The notes beneath the pieces were generated by a model that saw only the letters and a program-made list of their open reading frames with translations, was not told the origin of the DNA and searched no databases. Shown here piece by piece: positions 11,767 through 24,539 of a stretch of DNA of 64,000 bases (its first letter is position 1; each line of letters starts with the position of its first letter). The DNA lies in contig NC_134542.1 of the NCBI RefSeq assembly GCF_050624435.1, positions 111,335,677-111,399,676 on the forward strand, given 5' to 3'. The translations under genes were made by a program, and so were the position numbers. The DNA comes from Tenrec ecaudatus. Lineage: Eukaryota > Chordata > Mammalia > Afrosoricida > Tenrecidae.

Positions 11767-12829
11767 AAATAAATAGAATTACAGATATTCTTGATGAAAC
11801 GTTCTTAGTGACTTGATTGAATTTAAATGTTTATAAATAAATCACTCCAAAGCACTTATGTTGACAAGATAGAACCAGAATGTAAAATGTATCCAGTTGA
11901 TATACTACTGTTCTTGAGATAATACATTTCAACTAAAATATATTACTGACGTTTGATCTCCCTTTGGACCCAATTTTAAATGTGTTTCTGTTTAAAACAA
12001 ATGCAAGTGAAATGCACATGGATTAATCCGCTCGTGAATCTCCTCAGACCATAGAGAAGGACGAGGGATAGCTTGCTGTCATGTAGCATGCTGTGGAAAG
12101 CAGATTGTTACAGAGCTGTTAGCTTAGCTTGTCACACTGGATCATTTGACCTCCTTAGGACCCATTTTAAATTTGCTCTCGTTTGGGCCATTTTCTGCTT
12201 TCTTTTCAGTTGAGTTTTTTTTCTCTGTTTTACAGTGTCTCTGTTGTTAGTTTTTGTTTGTTCAATCTAAAGAAGGTATCAGGGGATAGTTTTAGTTTCT
12301 GGTTTAAAGATTACTTCAGGGCAGTGATTTCCTTGGATCCTCCAATGTCCTAAGCCAGCAGTTTGGACAATGTGCGAATTCAAAATCTGTTCTGCATTGT
12401 TCCCCTATCTATAAGGATCCTTCTTTCAGAAACACGACCTGTAGTAGGGGTGCACAGGGAGCAGGGCTTCACTGGGTTGCTCTTGTTCCACAGTAAAGAG
12501 GCAATTGCTTGTTGAGGTAATGACGCCATATTCTGTTTCCTCCTCCTGCCCCTGACCCTTCTCTTGCTGTTGCTCCAGGTGACTAGAGGATACTCATGGA
12601 ACTTGGATGGCCCTCTTCAAGTTTTCAGCACTCCACACACCATGCAGCAAACTAGAAACTATTTTGATTCCTCTAGCTGAATAGTATAATTCTCTTTTCA
12701 GTTCCATATATCATTTGAGCACTGGCTTTTCCTTTTCTGCAAATAAGGCTGCTGGACATTTGATGGTTACTACATTAAATCTATATGTTTTTTTTGTTTT
12801 TGATAATATTGACATGGTCCATGGATGAT
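11767..12829. other. Unassigned sequence, possibly old interspersed repeat at 12180-12750
   Basis: No gene. The stretch from 12180 to 12750 ('GCCCTCTTCAAGTTTTCAGC', 'CATGCAGCAAACTAG') has the texture of a LINE UTR, but I cannot name the family. Confidence 0.3.
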
Positions 12830-13440
12830 ACAGCTGCCCTGGAAAACAGTTTGAAAGTCTCTCCAACAGTTAAAGGTGATCTACTAATTCCACTCCTAGG
12901 TTTTCCATGAACGTGTTGATGCCCCTTCATATACCTAAAAGAATTGAAAACATGAACACAAGCAGATACAGCTACACATGTGCTCATTGCAGCACTATTC
13001 ACAATACAAACTTTAAAAAAAATTAAAAGTGGAAATATCTTTTCTGTCCACAGATGTGTGATAATTAAAATGGGTGTATACATGATGGAGTATTCCTTGG
13101 CCAGAAAGACAAATGGAGTCCTGATATGCGCTGCTACACAGATTAACCTTGAAGCCCTTAAAACTATTCAATTACAAAAGGACAACTATGATGTGAATCC
13201 ACATATGGAAAGGCTACAATAGGCAAATTGCAAAAGATCAAAGTCAATCAGTGATTACCAGATGAGGTTAGCAGGAGGAGACTGGAGGTCTTTGCTAGAA
13301 AGTGTCCTGATAATGGTGATGAAAAAATGATGGTAGTTCCATAAATTAATAAAAATAATTAATGGCACAGAATTAAACATGGGATAAATGCTAAACTTGA
13401 TGCATTTTATATATATTATATTTTCTACAATAATAAAAAG
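12830..13440 (+). mobile_element. L1 LINE, old 3' end
   Basis: Typical L1 ORF2 3' end and UTR in order: 'TTCCACTCCTAGGTTTTCC', 'CAGCACTATTCACAATAC', 'ATGATGGAGTATTCCTTGG' (usually ATGGAATATTATGCAG), 'CAGTGATTACCAGATG', a TGATGGTAGTTCC block, and AATAAAAAG near 13433. It lacks the long G-rich UTR of the younger copies, so it belongs to an older subfamily. Confidence 0.8.
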
Positions 13441-14154
13441 TCTTTCATGGTCCCTAGTTAACCAAAACTTCTATATATTGATAAGAAATGACCAAGCAAA
13501 ATGTAGCTTTCAAAAAAGGTGACCGACTGTGGACAGAAAGTTCTTAAAAAAAGAATTTTCCATGGCCAATACACATGAAAATAATTAACATCTTTAGAAA
13601 CTTTTGTTACTAAATTTAAAATATATATCCAGTGTACTGACCACAGGGCAAAGGATCACTCTTGTGCACTATTACAGAGAGTGTAAATTCATATGAATGT
13701 TTGAAGTTAACTTGTCAGTCTCCAGGTGTATGTGTAACATGTATACCTACACTCAGCTTATAATCCAAAATAGAGGTAGTTTAAATGTTGCACTTAAATG
13801 GTATTAGAGAAATAAGAAGAGTTATCCATCTGAAGAATAGAAGTTTGCACCCAAAACAGAACCTGTACAAGAATCCTGAAAACACAATGTAACACTAATC
13901 TGTAAAACAAACAAAAACAGCAATGACCTGTTTTAGATTCTTTATGTCTTTTGAATCAATAACCAATACTACGCTTTTCACATCATTCATTCATTCACTG
14001 CCATCAAGTGGATTCGAACAGATATATCTTTGTGGGGAGGAAAAAAAAAGAGTATTAGATATATTACCAGGGGAAGGCTATTCAGTCCCCAAGCAATACA
14101 ATCTAGAACATGAAATTATACTGATGTCATCCAAACTCTCTCAAAGCTCTTTGC
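13441..14154. other. AT-rich unique sequence with a SINE scrap
   Basis: Mostly unrecognised. 'CACTGCCATCAAGTGGATTC' at 13995-14014 is a 20-base scrap of a SINE 3' end. Confidence 0.45.
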
Positions 14155-14342
14155 TTTGAGTCGGTGCCAACTCATAGCAACCCTGTAGGACAGGGTCTAA
14201 GTGCCCCTGTGGGATTCCAAGACTGTAACTCTTTACAGGAGTAGAAAGCCCATCTTCCTCAAAAGGAGCAGCTGCTCACTTTAAACTACTGACCTTGTGG
14301 ATCACAGTCCACATGTAACCACTGGGCTACCAGTGCTCCTTA
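14155..14342 (-). repeat. AfroSINE, near full length
   Basis: Clear reverse-strand copy: 'GAGTCGGTGCCAACTCATAG', 'GACTGTAACTCTTTACAGGA', 'ACTGACCTTGTGGATCACAG' and a tRNA-like head 'GTAACCACTGGGCTACCAG'. It is among the better-preserved SINEs here, and this subtype is the one I associate with tenrecs. Confidence 0.88.
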
Positions 14343-15414
14343 GTGAAGTAATAGTATAAGGAAAATGCAGTTCCTAACTTCAGCATGAAAGTGACAAAGG
14401 CTGTTGAATCGCACAAAGGTTAGACATAGGAAATTTAGAAAGACTCAGAAGAAACAATAATGACACCAAAGGTAGGATTTTATGTTTGATATAAAATCTC
14501 ACATGTGCTTTCAGGAACATCTGGGTTAATACAGACCTGTTCAAGCAATCTAATCACCCTCCAATGTAAATTAATGTGCAACAACAAATTCCCATTGCTT
14601 TGCTTGCTTCGGGTCTCATTGTTAGGACTTGATTGAGACAAGCAAGCAGGCGAGTTTTCTTGCTTACCAATGCTTGGGGTCAGGTTGGGATAACATAACT
14701 GTCTGCTGTTGACAATAAATTATGTTTTCTGTTCTCATGAAATAAATAGCTCATTCTGATACCTGATCTGTCTAGCTAAACTTTCTTTCCCAATTCCATA
14801 CAAATATAGATGTTTTAATGATAAATATACTGAGGACATAGGATGTAGGATCATAAAAGTTAGTGTGTATATTTCATTGCATAAAATATAAAAATTCTCA
14901 TTAATTTTTATTTTCTTGTGCTGGCCTCCCAGATTAGAAAGAAAATGCACACACTCAAATGCAGATACACACAAACACAAAAGCATCAGAAATTACTAAC
15001 TGTATTATTTTTACAGTAAAGCATGAAATATTAAATTCATTTCCTTATATTGCCCTGCTACTTTAATCCATACCCCAGAACCATTTGGAACAAACTATAC
15101 TCCAAATATTCCACCTTCTAGTAATACTTTGGTGAAGAAGTGTGATTTAGAGACAGCTCACAGCATAAAAAATGCCAGTGCTTTGCATATATTGATTGCT
15201 TCTCTATTAGAGAACTCTGGAGTGCTACAGATTCCGTCTTGCGGCTCTTTCATGAGGCATGTCGTCAGTTGGTATTTTTCTTTCCTTCAAGAAGTCACAT
15301 CGATTCCTTGTATGACTCCTGAAGCCTTTTGACATCATCTACTCTACAAAAGTAGCTTTTTAATGGCTCCCTGGAAAAGGTTGTCTATTTCCCTCAGCAC
15401 TGTCTTCTCAGAGA
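14343..15414. other. Unique sequence, nothing recognised
   Basis: No repeat or gene recognised. Frames at 14735-14986 and 15129-15332 have no domain. Confidence 0.45.
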
Positions 15415-15600
15415 TCAGCCCCCATAAAGTTGATTCTGACTCACGGACATCCCAACGGCTTCGGAGTAGAACTGCGCTCCATCGAATTTTCAATGATTGT
15501 GATCAGGCGTTTCTTCCAATGGACCTTTGAGTTGATTTAAACCCCCAACCTGTCGTTGACAGCCACTTAGCCATTTAAGTCGCCCAAGGACTTCTTCCTT
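15415..15600 (-). repeat. AfroSINE, second subtype
   Basis: 'AAGTTGATTCTGACTCACGG', 'GTAGAACTGCGCTCCATCG', 'ATTTTCAATGATTGTGATC' and 'CCCCCAACCTGTCGTTGAC' match the SINE subtype with the longer 'TTTCAATGGCTGTGATC' middle. Same subtype as 26650-26780 and 43700-43830. Confidence 0.7.
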
Positions 15601-15634
15601 CGTGCGCACAAAGAACTAAATCCTTCTTGTTAAT

Positions 15635-15860
15635 ACCTGGTGTTGCTGAGTTGATTCTGATCCAGAACCACCCTGTCGGACAGAGTACAAAGGCCCTGTG
15701 TGATTTCCTGGGCTGTGGGATTCACGGGAGCACATCACTGGGTCTTGACCCACAGAGTGTTTGCTGTTTGGAAGGGCGGACCTATTGAGCAGCAGCTGAG
15801 CACCATTGACATTGCGTTGCCAATTAACCATTGTGCTTCCAGAACTCCTGTAACTAATTC
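15635..15860 (-). repeat. AfroSINE, diverged
   Basis: 'TGCTGAGTTGATTCTGATCC', 'CCTGTCGGACAGAGTA' and 'GTTGCCAATTAACCATTGTG' follow the family in reverse. It carries extra internal sequence compared with its neighbours. Confidence 0.65.
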
Positions 15861-17234
15861 TTGCTGCTATTGGTTTCTTGCTATACTTTCCTGCTTCCTG
15901 GTTTATCTTCCTGTCTCCCACTCATCAAATATGACTATTTTAAGATTTAATTTTTTTAATTCCAAAATATTCCATTCAAATAATCTACCTTCTTAAGATA
16001 ATTTAAGCAATTACATCAGCTTATAGTGATCACTTTTTTTCCCCACTTCAAAATCACGAGATACTTTAAAAGGTATTAATAACTTCAATTTACAAAAAAA
16101 TAATATTCAATTATTTATTTTTATTTGTTCTATGATTTTTGCTTGGGCAACATTGCCTGAGATAGAGAACATGTTCATTACTAATTTATAATATTTGTTG
16201 CTTTTGTTATATTCATTTATACTTCTAAATTCCCCATGTAATGCTTATTAAAAGTTTTATTATCAAATACTTGAATTTCTAGCCAAATGTATACTTTAAA
16301 AAGCAACATAATTTACAGTTGAAATTCCATTCCGTTAGAACATTTAATAAATATTCCTCTGGGGAGACCACCACCTTCACTGTTTAATGAAAAATAAGAT
16401 GCATGGTTTATAAAGAAAACAAAAACAACCAGAAACTTCAGGCAACAGATGTTAACCACGTACAGGTGGCTGAATAGCCCAAGGGAGGGCTGATTGGATT
16501 TGAGACCTTTCACCTTGCGGTAATCAGTCTGGATTTGTACCGTAGTTGACAGGTCACCTTACAGCTGTTAGAACACCAGGTGTGATCATCTCTCATTACC
16601 CAGCATGGTGGCCACGCGTTCACATCACAGCCAATGCCCTCGTGGTTGCTTTTCATGGGAGCAGCACGTGTGTTCCGGTGAGGAACAGCTACCCATCCAG
16701 AGAAATGCGACCTGCTTTGCATCATGGCGGCAGTATTCCCTAGATTATTCCAGAAATGCTATCAAGTGGGCAGCTGTACCTCACAGTGATTTATTTAGAT
16801 GTGATAAGTGACACCTTCTTTGAAATACTAAAGCAACTGAGAATGGGCTTAGTATGCCCTCTATACACATGGCTTTAAAAGATATATTTTTGAGTTTACA
16901 TGATCCTTTTTTGAGGCAAATAAGGTAGTATTTGAGCTTTGATGTTTACTTTTATTGGCTGTTTCTGCCTTGGAAATGTTTGTGTCAGATGAGGAAAGAG
17001 GGCCCTCGATGTAAAACCAGATATTTTCAGGCTCTGCTTTATGGAGCGTCAATTGAGAGCCTTCTTTAAACTTCAGGCACAAAGAGCTGGCGTGGTAACT
17101 CCATCATGAACCATCATGTCCTCAAAACACAGTCTTTTTTCCAGTAAGAACGCGATCTGGCAAAAACACATTAAATTGATGCATAAGCAACTTGTGATTC
17201 ATTTTCTGAGTAAGAGCATTGCATTTTATGATAT
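15861..17234. other. Unique sequence, possible conserved non-coding DNA
   Basis: No repeat family recognised. The 16430-17170 part is balanced in composition and may be conserved non-coding DNA, but only an alignment could show it. It holds one arm (17009-17036) of a 28-base inverted repeat reported below. Confidence 0.4.
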
Positions 17235-17500
17235 ATTCTATTAATTCTGGAGAGGTATAGGGGACAAGCACTTCCTCGACAAGAAGACATCACCCTTTGT
17301 GAACTGGAGGGGCAGTGAAAGAAAGGAAGGCCCTCAGCCAGGCGGATTGACCCAGTGGCAGAAACAGTGGACTCACACGTGATAACAATGGTGGGGATGA
17401 CAGGGCCTGAAAATACCTGGTTTTACATAGACGGTAGACATCGGGTTGCTATGAGGAGGAATTGCCTTGAGAGCACCAAACAACAAGATAATGTCCACTC
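17235..17500 (+). mobile_element. RTE/BovB-type LINE, 3' end
   Basis: 'ACAAGCACTTCCTCGACAAG' and 'GAAGGCCCTCAGCCAGGCGG' match the RTE 3' end. Near 17404-17440 the expected sequence is replaced by 'CCTGAAAATACCTGG', which is the copy of an upstream unique segment in reverse. The end is 'GAGCACCAAACAACAA'. Confidence 0.8.
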
Positions 17501-17524
17501 TGAAATGCTGGCAGTGCTTGCTGT

Positions 17525-20500
17525 CGTTGCTACTGTCGGGTGCCACTGAGCACGTTCTGACTCCTAGCAACCCTGTGTGCAGCACAGCGAAACATCATGT
17601 GCTCCTGCATCCTCCTCCCCATCGTTCTCAGGGTTGAACTCATCAGCGCAAGCACTGTATCAATCCATCCTTCCTTCACAATAGCCCTCTACTTTGCTAA
17701 GCATGAGGTCCTTTTCCAGGATCTGGTCTCTTACAACATTTCCCAAGTTGTGAGAAGTCCTGCCTTCTCCCTTCTAAGGAGCTTTCTGACTGTCTTTCCT
17801 ACAAAACAGTTGATTGCTCCTTTTGGCAGTCCATGGTATTTTTAATGCGCTTTACTAGTACCATACTCAAACACATTGATTCATGTCCAGTCTTTCTTAT
17901 TTGATATCCAGTTTTCACATATATGAGGTAATTGAAAATACCAGGGCTTGGGTCAAGCACAACGGAGACAGCAAAGTAGCATGCTTGCTTTAAAGTGCTC
18001 TTGTGCAGCAGATGTACCCAGTGTAATGCTTTCTTTGATCTCCTGACTGCTGCTTCCATGAGCATTAATTGTGGACCCAAGCAAAAGAAAATCCTTGACA
18101 ACTTCAGACTTGTCTCCTTCTATCACGATGTTACCTATTGGTCTGGATGGGAGGATGTATGCTCTGTACATTAAGCTGTAGTTTTTCCTAAAGCAGCAAC
18201 TCTTGCTCTTCATCTGCAAGTACTCCAAGTCCTACTGAAGTTCAGCAAATTAGGTTGTGTCATCTGCACATCACAAGCTGTTAATAACCCTTCCTCCAAT
18301 CTTGATGCTGCCTTCTCCTTCATGTATCCAGCTTCTCTGATTATTTGCTCAGCAGGCATTGAATGAGTATATAGTGAGAGGAAACAACTCGGATGCACGC
18401 CTTTCCTCATTTTAAACCATGTAGTATCTCCTTGTTCTGATTGTACAACCGCCTTTGCTCCATTTACGGGTTTCTCAAGAGCCCAACAAAATGTTTTGGA
18501 TTTCCCACATTTTGCAATCCTATGCATAGTTTGTTATAGGGCACATAGCGGAATGCCTTCTGGTATTCTATGTTTTCAGCCAATATCCATCAGCTGTCAG
18601 CTATGACTTCCCTCGTGTCACATCCTCTTCGGAATATGGCTTGGATTTTTGGCAGTTTCTTGTCCAATTTTTGGTGAAGGATCTTCAGCAAAAATCTGCT
18701 TGCATGTGATTTTAATGGTATTGTTCTGTCATCTGAACATTCTGTTGAGTCATATTTCTTTAGAATGGGGACAAACATGAATCTCTTCTAGTCAGCTGGC
18801 CAGCTAAGTGTCTTTCAAATTTCCTGCTGAGTGAGCATTTCAGCGCCTCAACAGTTTCATGGGCATTCCCGCTTATGCTTACAATTTTGTTTATGGATTA
18901 TGCTGCCAGTGTAGCTCGGAATCATTCCTTCATTCCATCAGTTCTCACTCATATGCTACTTCTTGAAATGGTTGAATGTCCCCTAGTTCTATAGTGACTA
19001 TATATTCGTACCATCTTCTTTTTATGCTTCAGAATTCACTCTTTTGCCTACAGAATCTTTTAATATGGCAAGTTGAAGCTTGAATTTTTCTTCAATTCAT
19101 TCAGTTTAAGATATGCTACGCATGTTCTTTAATATGGGTCCTCTAACTCCAGATCTTTGTACATCACTTCATAATATTTTTTTTCTGGGCTGTCCTTTGA
19201 AACTTCTGGTTCAACTCCTTGACTTCATCACTTCTTCCATTTGTGACTCTGTGAAGAAGAGCAAGTATCAGAGGCTCTTCTGGCGTCCACGCTGATCTTT
19301 TCTTTCCTGTCCCTTTTGCGTTCTTCATGAGTGATGTTCTTGATGTCCATCTCACATTCCTCAAGCCTTCTTTCGTTAATGTGCACTGCCTCAAATATGC
19401 TCTTGGGACATTCTCAAAATTCAAGTGGGATGTACTCAAAGATGTCCTTTGACTGTTGTAGACATGTTTTAATTTTCTTCAGCTTCAACCTAACTTGCAT
19501 GTGAGCAATTGATGACCTGTTTCACAGTCAACCTCTGGCCCAATTTTAGCTGCCTATATTGTGATTCTCCATTGTCTCTTACCACAGCTGTGGTTACTTT
19601 GCTTCTAGAAAATTCATTTGTGCCATTGACATTTATGTTATTGAAAAACATGTATTTTCCATGAACAAGACATTGGTCTTGCAGAATTCTATCACATGAT
19701 CTTCTGCTTTATTTCTATCACAAGGTCATATTTTCCAGCTACTGTTCATTCCCCTTTGTTTTAAATTTTCACCCTCCAATTGTCAATAATTATCAATGCA
19801 TATTGATTGCATATTTGATCAATTTCACACTGAAGATGTTGGAAAAATTACTCAATTTCTGCATAACTAGCTTTATTGGTTGGTACATAAATTTGAATAT
19901 TATTTGTATTGACTTAGTTTCTTTGTATGCAAATACATATTATCCTATCGTTACAACATTGTACTTCAAGGTAGATCTTGAAATGTTCTTTTAGATGATA
20001 AACGCAATACCACCCTTCTTTAATATGTCATTTCTGGCATAGTGATACATATGATTGTCTGATTAAAATGACCAATACCTGTCCACTTCCACTCATTACC
20101 ACTTAGGATATCCATCTTCCCTCAATCTATTTATTTTTTGATATCTTTCAATTTTCCTAGATTCATACATCATACATGTCATTTTCCAATTATTTGGAAG
20201 CTATTTGCAGTTGTTTCTTCTCATTTTGGGTTGTTCCCCATCAACATCGGAAGGTCCTGAAGGTCTTACTCCAACCACGTCATTATGGTTCAGTCTTCTT
20301 GGGGAAGTCAGCCCTCCTGCAGTCACATTTTGAGAGTTTTCTGGCCTCAGGACCTCATGTCCTTGCAGTAGAGCTGAACATGTTCTGCTGCTCCTCGTGG
20401 GGTTCCCAGAATCTGAAAATCATTCGGTGCTACTGAAGAGTTTTATAGTGGCTCATTCCTCTGAAGTGGACACCGTATTCCTTCTTCATCATCTGTCCTT

Positions 20501-20640
20501 AAGCTGAAAGCTCTGGTGAACCCTTCTCAGTTTGGATGATGCTGATGGAGTTTGAAGTACCAGAGATATAGCTTCTGGCAACAGAGCAGCACTTGGCCAT
20601 CTTGATAGGACAAGTTAACATGCAGGTGAATGGAAATGCT
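17525..20640 (-). mobile_element. RTE/BovB-type LINE, near full length, inactive
   Basis: Read on the minus strand, it has a 5' region (20640-20450), an apurinic endonuclease part (~20250-19500), a linker and reverse transcriptase (~18800-17950), then a C-terminal region and 3' end (to 17525). Translatable blocks on the minus strand include 'FLLLGSTINAHGSSSQEI' near 18100 (the family FLGS.I..DG..S.EI box) and 'MRKGVHPSC' near 18410, where RTEs usually have RKGVRQGC. About 3.1 kb is close to the usual length of the family. Stops and frameshifts throughout make it inactive. It faces the 3' end of another RTE copy across about 25 bases. Confidence 0.85.
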
Positions 20641-21227
20641 GTCTACCAATTATCAAAAGGTAGAAGTTGTATATAGTTATGAACATCATTTCCAGGGATT
20701 TGTATTACTTCTAGAATGAGGAATTTCCCAGAGAAGAATTGTTTCCTGTTTCTGTCTTCCTTATAGGCCTTTGAGTTCTCAGTGCTTTGATTCATGGTTC
20801 ATCGGTGTGGCATCTTTCATAATAATTCTTGTTTTAATGAGCCCATAAATGATAGCTAAGGAAAATCATAATGCAAATGAAAGACAGAATTGAACTTGTT
20901 CATAGAAGATTGTGTAAAAGCACAATATATGTAAAATGCACACTTCCAGTTATCTGGTGTTTGCCATCTACATAGCAGCTATAAGGTAAAAAAGACAGTA
21001 AATAACCATATTCTCTGTAGAGTTCTTGAAAGGACCGACTTATGGTTCCTTCAATGTTCACTAAGAAGCCATATAGCAGCTTTGGTAATTCTCAGCCATC
21101 ACTTTTCCCCTCTGTCAGATCCAAGTATAACTGGGAACACATCTAAAACCTGAGATGGACTCGACTATCTAATGACTCACAGTTGGGGGCCAGCAAGTCT
21201 CTTACTCAATAGCTATGCACTGGTAAG
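20641..21227. other. Unique sequence, nothing recognised
   Basis: No gene or repeat recognised. Confidence 0.45.
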
Positions 21228-21335
21228 CTGTAGAAATCCCCAGTGGCACTGTTGGGGGGTTCGTGTTAGGCTATTAACTGCAGGGTCATTGCTCCTCACC
21301 AGAAAGATGGGGCGCTCTGAGTCTCAATTGTTCAC
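21228..21335 (+). repeat. AfroSINE 5' half
   Basis: 'AATCCCCAGTGGCACTGTTG' and 'GGCTATTAACTGCAGGGTC' follow the tRNA-like head and middle of the SINE on the plus strand. The 3' half is not visible. Confidence 0.6.
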
Positions 21336-21386
21336 TAAGCCAGCTGAATATGTGGATCCAAAGGTGTCTGTTATATGTAAAATATT

Positions 21387-21390
<4 letters not shown>

Positions 21391-21438
<48 letters not shown>
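21391..21438. repeat. (TA)n microsatellite
   Basis: About 24 uninterrupted TA units. Confidence 0.97.
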
Positions 21439-21441
<3 letters not shown>

Positions 21442-21479
21442 TTCTGTACACCTCCCTGAGACTCTGACTACTCAAATCC

Positions 21480-21692
21480 TGACATGTGCACCACCAGAAA
21501 CACCTGGGAATGCATTAAAAAGGTAAAATCTCAAGATCCTCAAAGTTTAGGTGTATAAGAATCACGTGGAAAATTCGATAGACTAGAGTCCTGGGCCATC
21601 TCTGGAACTTCTGAATTGGTAGATCTGGGGTGGACAGGACGCTTCTGTGTTTCTAATTAGCTGGTAGGTGATTCTTACACTATTCATCTGTG
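21480..21692 (+). mobile_element. MER5-like hAT-Charlie DNA transposon fossil
   Basis: 'AAGAATCACGTGG', 'GAGTCCTGGGCCATCTCTGG', 'GGTAGATCTGGGGTGG' and 'GCTGGTAGGTGATTC' reproduce MER5A in order. A second piece just before it (21485-21540, 'AAACACCTGGGAATGCATT') looks like the same motif, so there may be two overlapping copies. Non-autonomous and very old. Confidence 0.75.
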
Positions 21693-21988
21693 GGCACTCC
21701 CTTTGGGCTAGTAAGAGAGAAGGAAGCTAAAATCTGCTAATCATAATCCAAAATAATCGTATGTTTGATTTCCAAAATAATCGTATTTTTGTCTTAACCA
21801 AAAAGGAAGCTCAAGACTTACTTCTCTTTATCTCATTCTGGCATTCATTTCCACTTAGACTTGCAGCAAATAACTGATTTCCTCTCTTATCTGATGGAAA
21901 TGTGAAAGTGCTGGTGAACAGAAATGTGAAAAGGAAGTAATACAAAATAAAGGCAAATAATAAATACCTTTCCTTCTAGTTTCCATTT

Positions 21989-21989
<1 letters not shown>

Positions 21990-22029
<40 letters not shown>
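21990..22029. repeat. (GT)n microsatellite
   Basis: About 20 uninterrupted GT units. Confidence 0.97.
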
Positions 22030-22030
<1 letters not shown>

Positions 22031-24249
22031 TATGGTTAGGTTTTACCCGCCTTCTAATAACAAACGTCTATGATTCTGTTGCCTTAAAAATATTTGAGCG
22101 CATTCTTGTAACATCTTTCTTTCCTTTTTTTCTTGGATTCTGAAGAGAAAAAAAAATGTAATTGAGAAATAGTGAACAGAGCTAAAAAACTACATAAAAT
22201 CAGCTATACCATTTTTAAAGTTCCATTTCTACTTGTTTTATGAAAGCATAAATCTTCAAAATGTTTTCATCAGAGAAGGGAAGAAACACACATGACTGCC
22301 TCATCCAAATAATCACCCTCTGCTTATGACTTGGAGAGTCAGCACTGTCATGCCATTTTTGTGTAAGGAACTGCCGGTGACAAGTTAGATAAGATATCTG
22401 AGGGGAAAAAAAACGGTAAGATAGACAATTCTGTTCACCCCATCTCACCCCCAATGGTGTCCTAGGAAGTTCTCCCTGGGGATCAGCTAGAGAATGCTTT
22501 ACTCTCAGCAAGGAAGCTGTGAGAGTTACCTTCCCACAGCTACTTTCTCCCCATAGCAAGTATTGCTATTGAAAGTAGCTGAATGTTCCACCACTCTGCA
22601 GTGTGAGCTCTTTGAAATGAAATTCAAAGATAAGGATCTTAATTGGCTACATAAACCAATAATTGGACAATGACTCCAAATAGTAATTACTTATTACCTA
22701 TTGGATAGAAATCACAGGAGTAAAAGTAAGGGAGAAAGATCAGTATCCAACATTTACTTTCCAAATGTAGCTAAATTACTGCCTGGAGTATAAATAGATG
22801 TTTCCCTGATTAGCTATAAAGGATAAAAATGAAGATATTTTTTCCTTAAAATTTATGTGTTGATTTCCTTGCTTAGACTGCCCCGCCCTTAGAAGCAGGA
22901 GGTCGTCGGGTTCACTGATCCTCATTGGTGCTTCTAGCTCTTCCCTTGCTTCTCTCACAATATCCTTCTACCCACCATGAAGAAAGACATCAGCAGCCCT
23001 GTGATTGTGGTGGTCCCTACCCTAATAGGCACCAAAGCTAAATGCTAAGGTTAATCCAAAATATGGACCCTTCAGAGCCAAGCTCCAGGTAGAAATGAAC
23101 ACTCACTTTTAATTTCTGTCTATTTATTCCAAGAATGAAATAAAGTCATGAAACGTGGTTGAGGAGATACATATGGCCACTAGAAACTCTAGATAAATTC
23201 CCAGCACAGGAGGATAGGTTTCCCTTGTCCTCTGAAAGCAAAGGTGCTGTGCTGTCCTAGAGCACCCTTCCTTCATATGGTCTTCATGGAATGCTGTCAG
23301 GTTTCAAACAAATGCCATATCTTCTGTTTTTTAACTTTTGTTGTGAATCAATAGGAGGCTTACAGAGCAGAGCATCAGTTTTACATTCAACAATTCATAC
23401 ATCAACTCTTTCAGCTCATTGCAATCTCTTCAACATACCACCAGCTATCCAGAGTTTCCTGTTTCCTTCCTTCTTTCCAAACCCTACTCCCTTTGTTGTT
23501 GGATAAATGTTGCCGTTTTCATCTTAGATGGTTGCTTATTCTGCCACAGGGGTGAGTGTTGTCCCAGACCTGAAGGATTACTAGGGATCATGGTCGATCC
23601 TTCAGGGTCCCAACCTTCTCTGCCTGACAAGTAAGCCTGGTCTCTTCTATGCTCTTGGTTGAGTTTTATTCCACAGTTTCCCCTGCCTCTCTCCAGTACC
23701 GTCTAATATGATCCTTTCCAGAGCAGTGTGAAGTAGTAGTCAGGCATCATCTAATTATTCTTGGCTCAGGGTTGTGGACACTGATATGCACATGGTCCAT
23801 TAACTCACTGGGCTACTTAGGAAACTTTTTCCCCATTAGATATTTATTACTTTGGGCACCCAGAGACCTATTTCTTTTAAAACATGGCCATATTGATGTT
23901 TTTTTTAAATGTAGTAAACACATAAAGAAAACATCCTTTTGAAACTACTAATGGTTTGGGTGGAGAGAACTTAGCTTACTTCTTCTATTGCTATCATATT
24001 GGCCAGAGCCATGTCACATTGTAGACAGCCCATTCCACCTGCTTCCAGTTATTGTAGAATTAGTCAAAAGTGTTGTTTTAATCCTGGCTCATCTACAGCC
24101 TCTTCTTCACACACTACCAGAATTATGTGTTAAAATGCAAAGGACGGAAATGATTGACATGCTTTCAGTGCTCCCATGACTGTGTATCATTCTTTTATTA
24201 AAAATTAAATTTATCATTATTACCCAAATGCCCTCCCTCTTGTCATTAC
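22030..24249. other. Mostly unrecognised sequence; 23290-23900 may be an old LINE or LTR piece
   Basis: No gene. The stretch at 23500-23780 ('CCACAGGGGTGAGTGTTGTC', 'AGGATTACTAGGGATCATGG') has the texture of an afrotherian repeat, but I cannot name it. Frames at 22215-22559 (minus) and 23291-23634 lack domains. Confidence 0.35.
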
Positions 24250-24388
24250 CTAGGGAGAAAGATGAGGCTTTCTCCGCTTGTAAAGATTTCCAGTCTTGGA
24301 CACCCAAAGGGGCATTTCTACTTTGTTCTATAGGGTTGCTATGAGTCAGAATTGACTGACTGCAAAGAGTGAGTTTTGTCAGCATCTG
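24250..24388 (+). repeat. AfroSINE, 5'-truncated
   Basis: 'GGGAGAAAGATGAGGCTTTC', 'CAAAGGGGCATTTCTACTTT' and 'GGTTGCTATGAGTCAGAATT' with a TGACTGCAAAGAGTGAG end. The head is missing. Confidence 0.8.
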
Positions 24389-24539
24389 TGAGTATACTAT
24401 GCTTCCCTGTTTTTATTGTTTCCTTCACGATGATCTCCATTTTTTAACATGCTGATCATAATCCATTGTCAAGACCCTTTGCTCTTCTCTACTTGGAGGT
24501 CTGTTCTCCAGTTATTTGCATAGCTCATTTCTTTCCCAT
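24389..24539. other. Unique sequence
   Basis: Nothing recognised. Confidence 0.4.
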
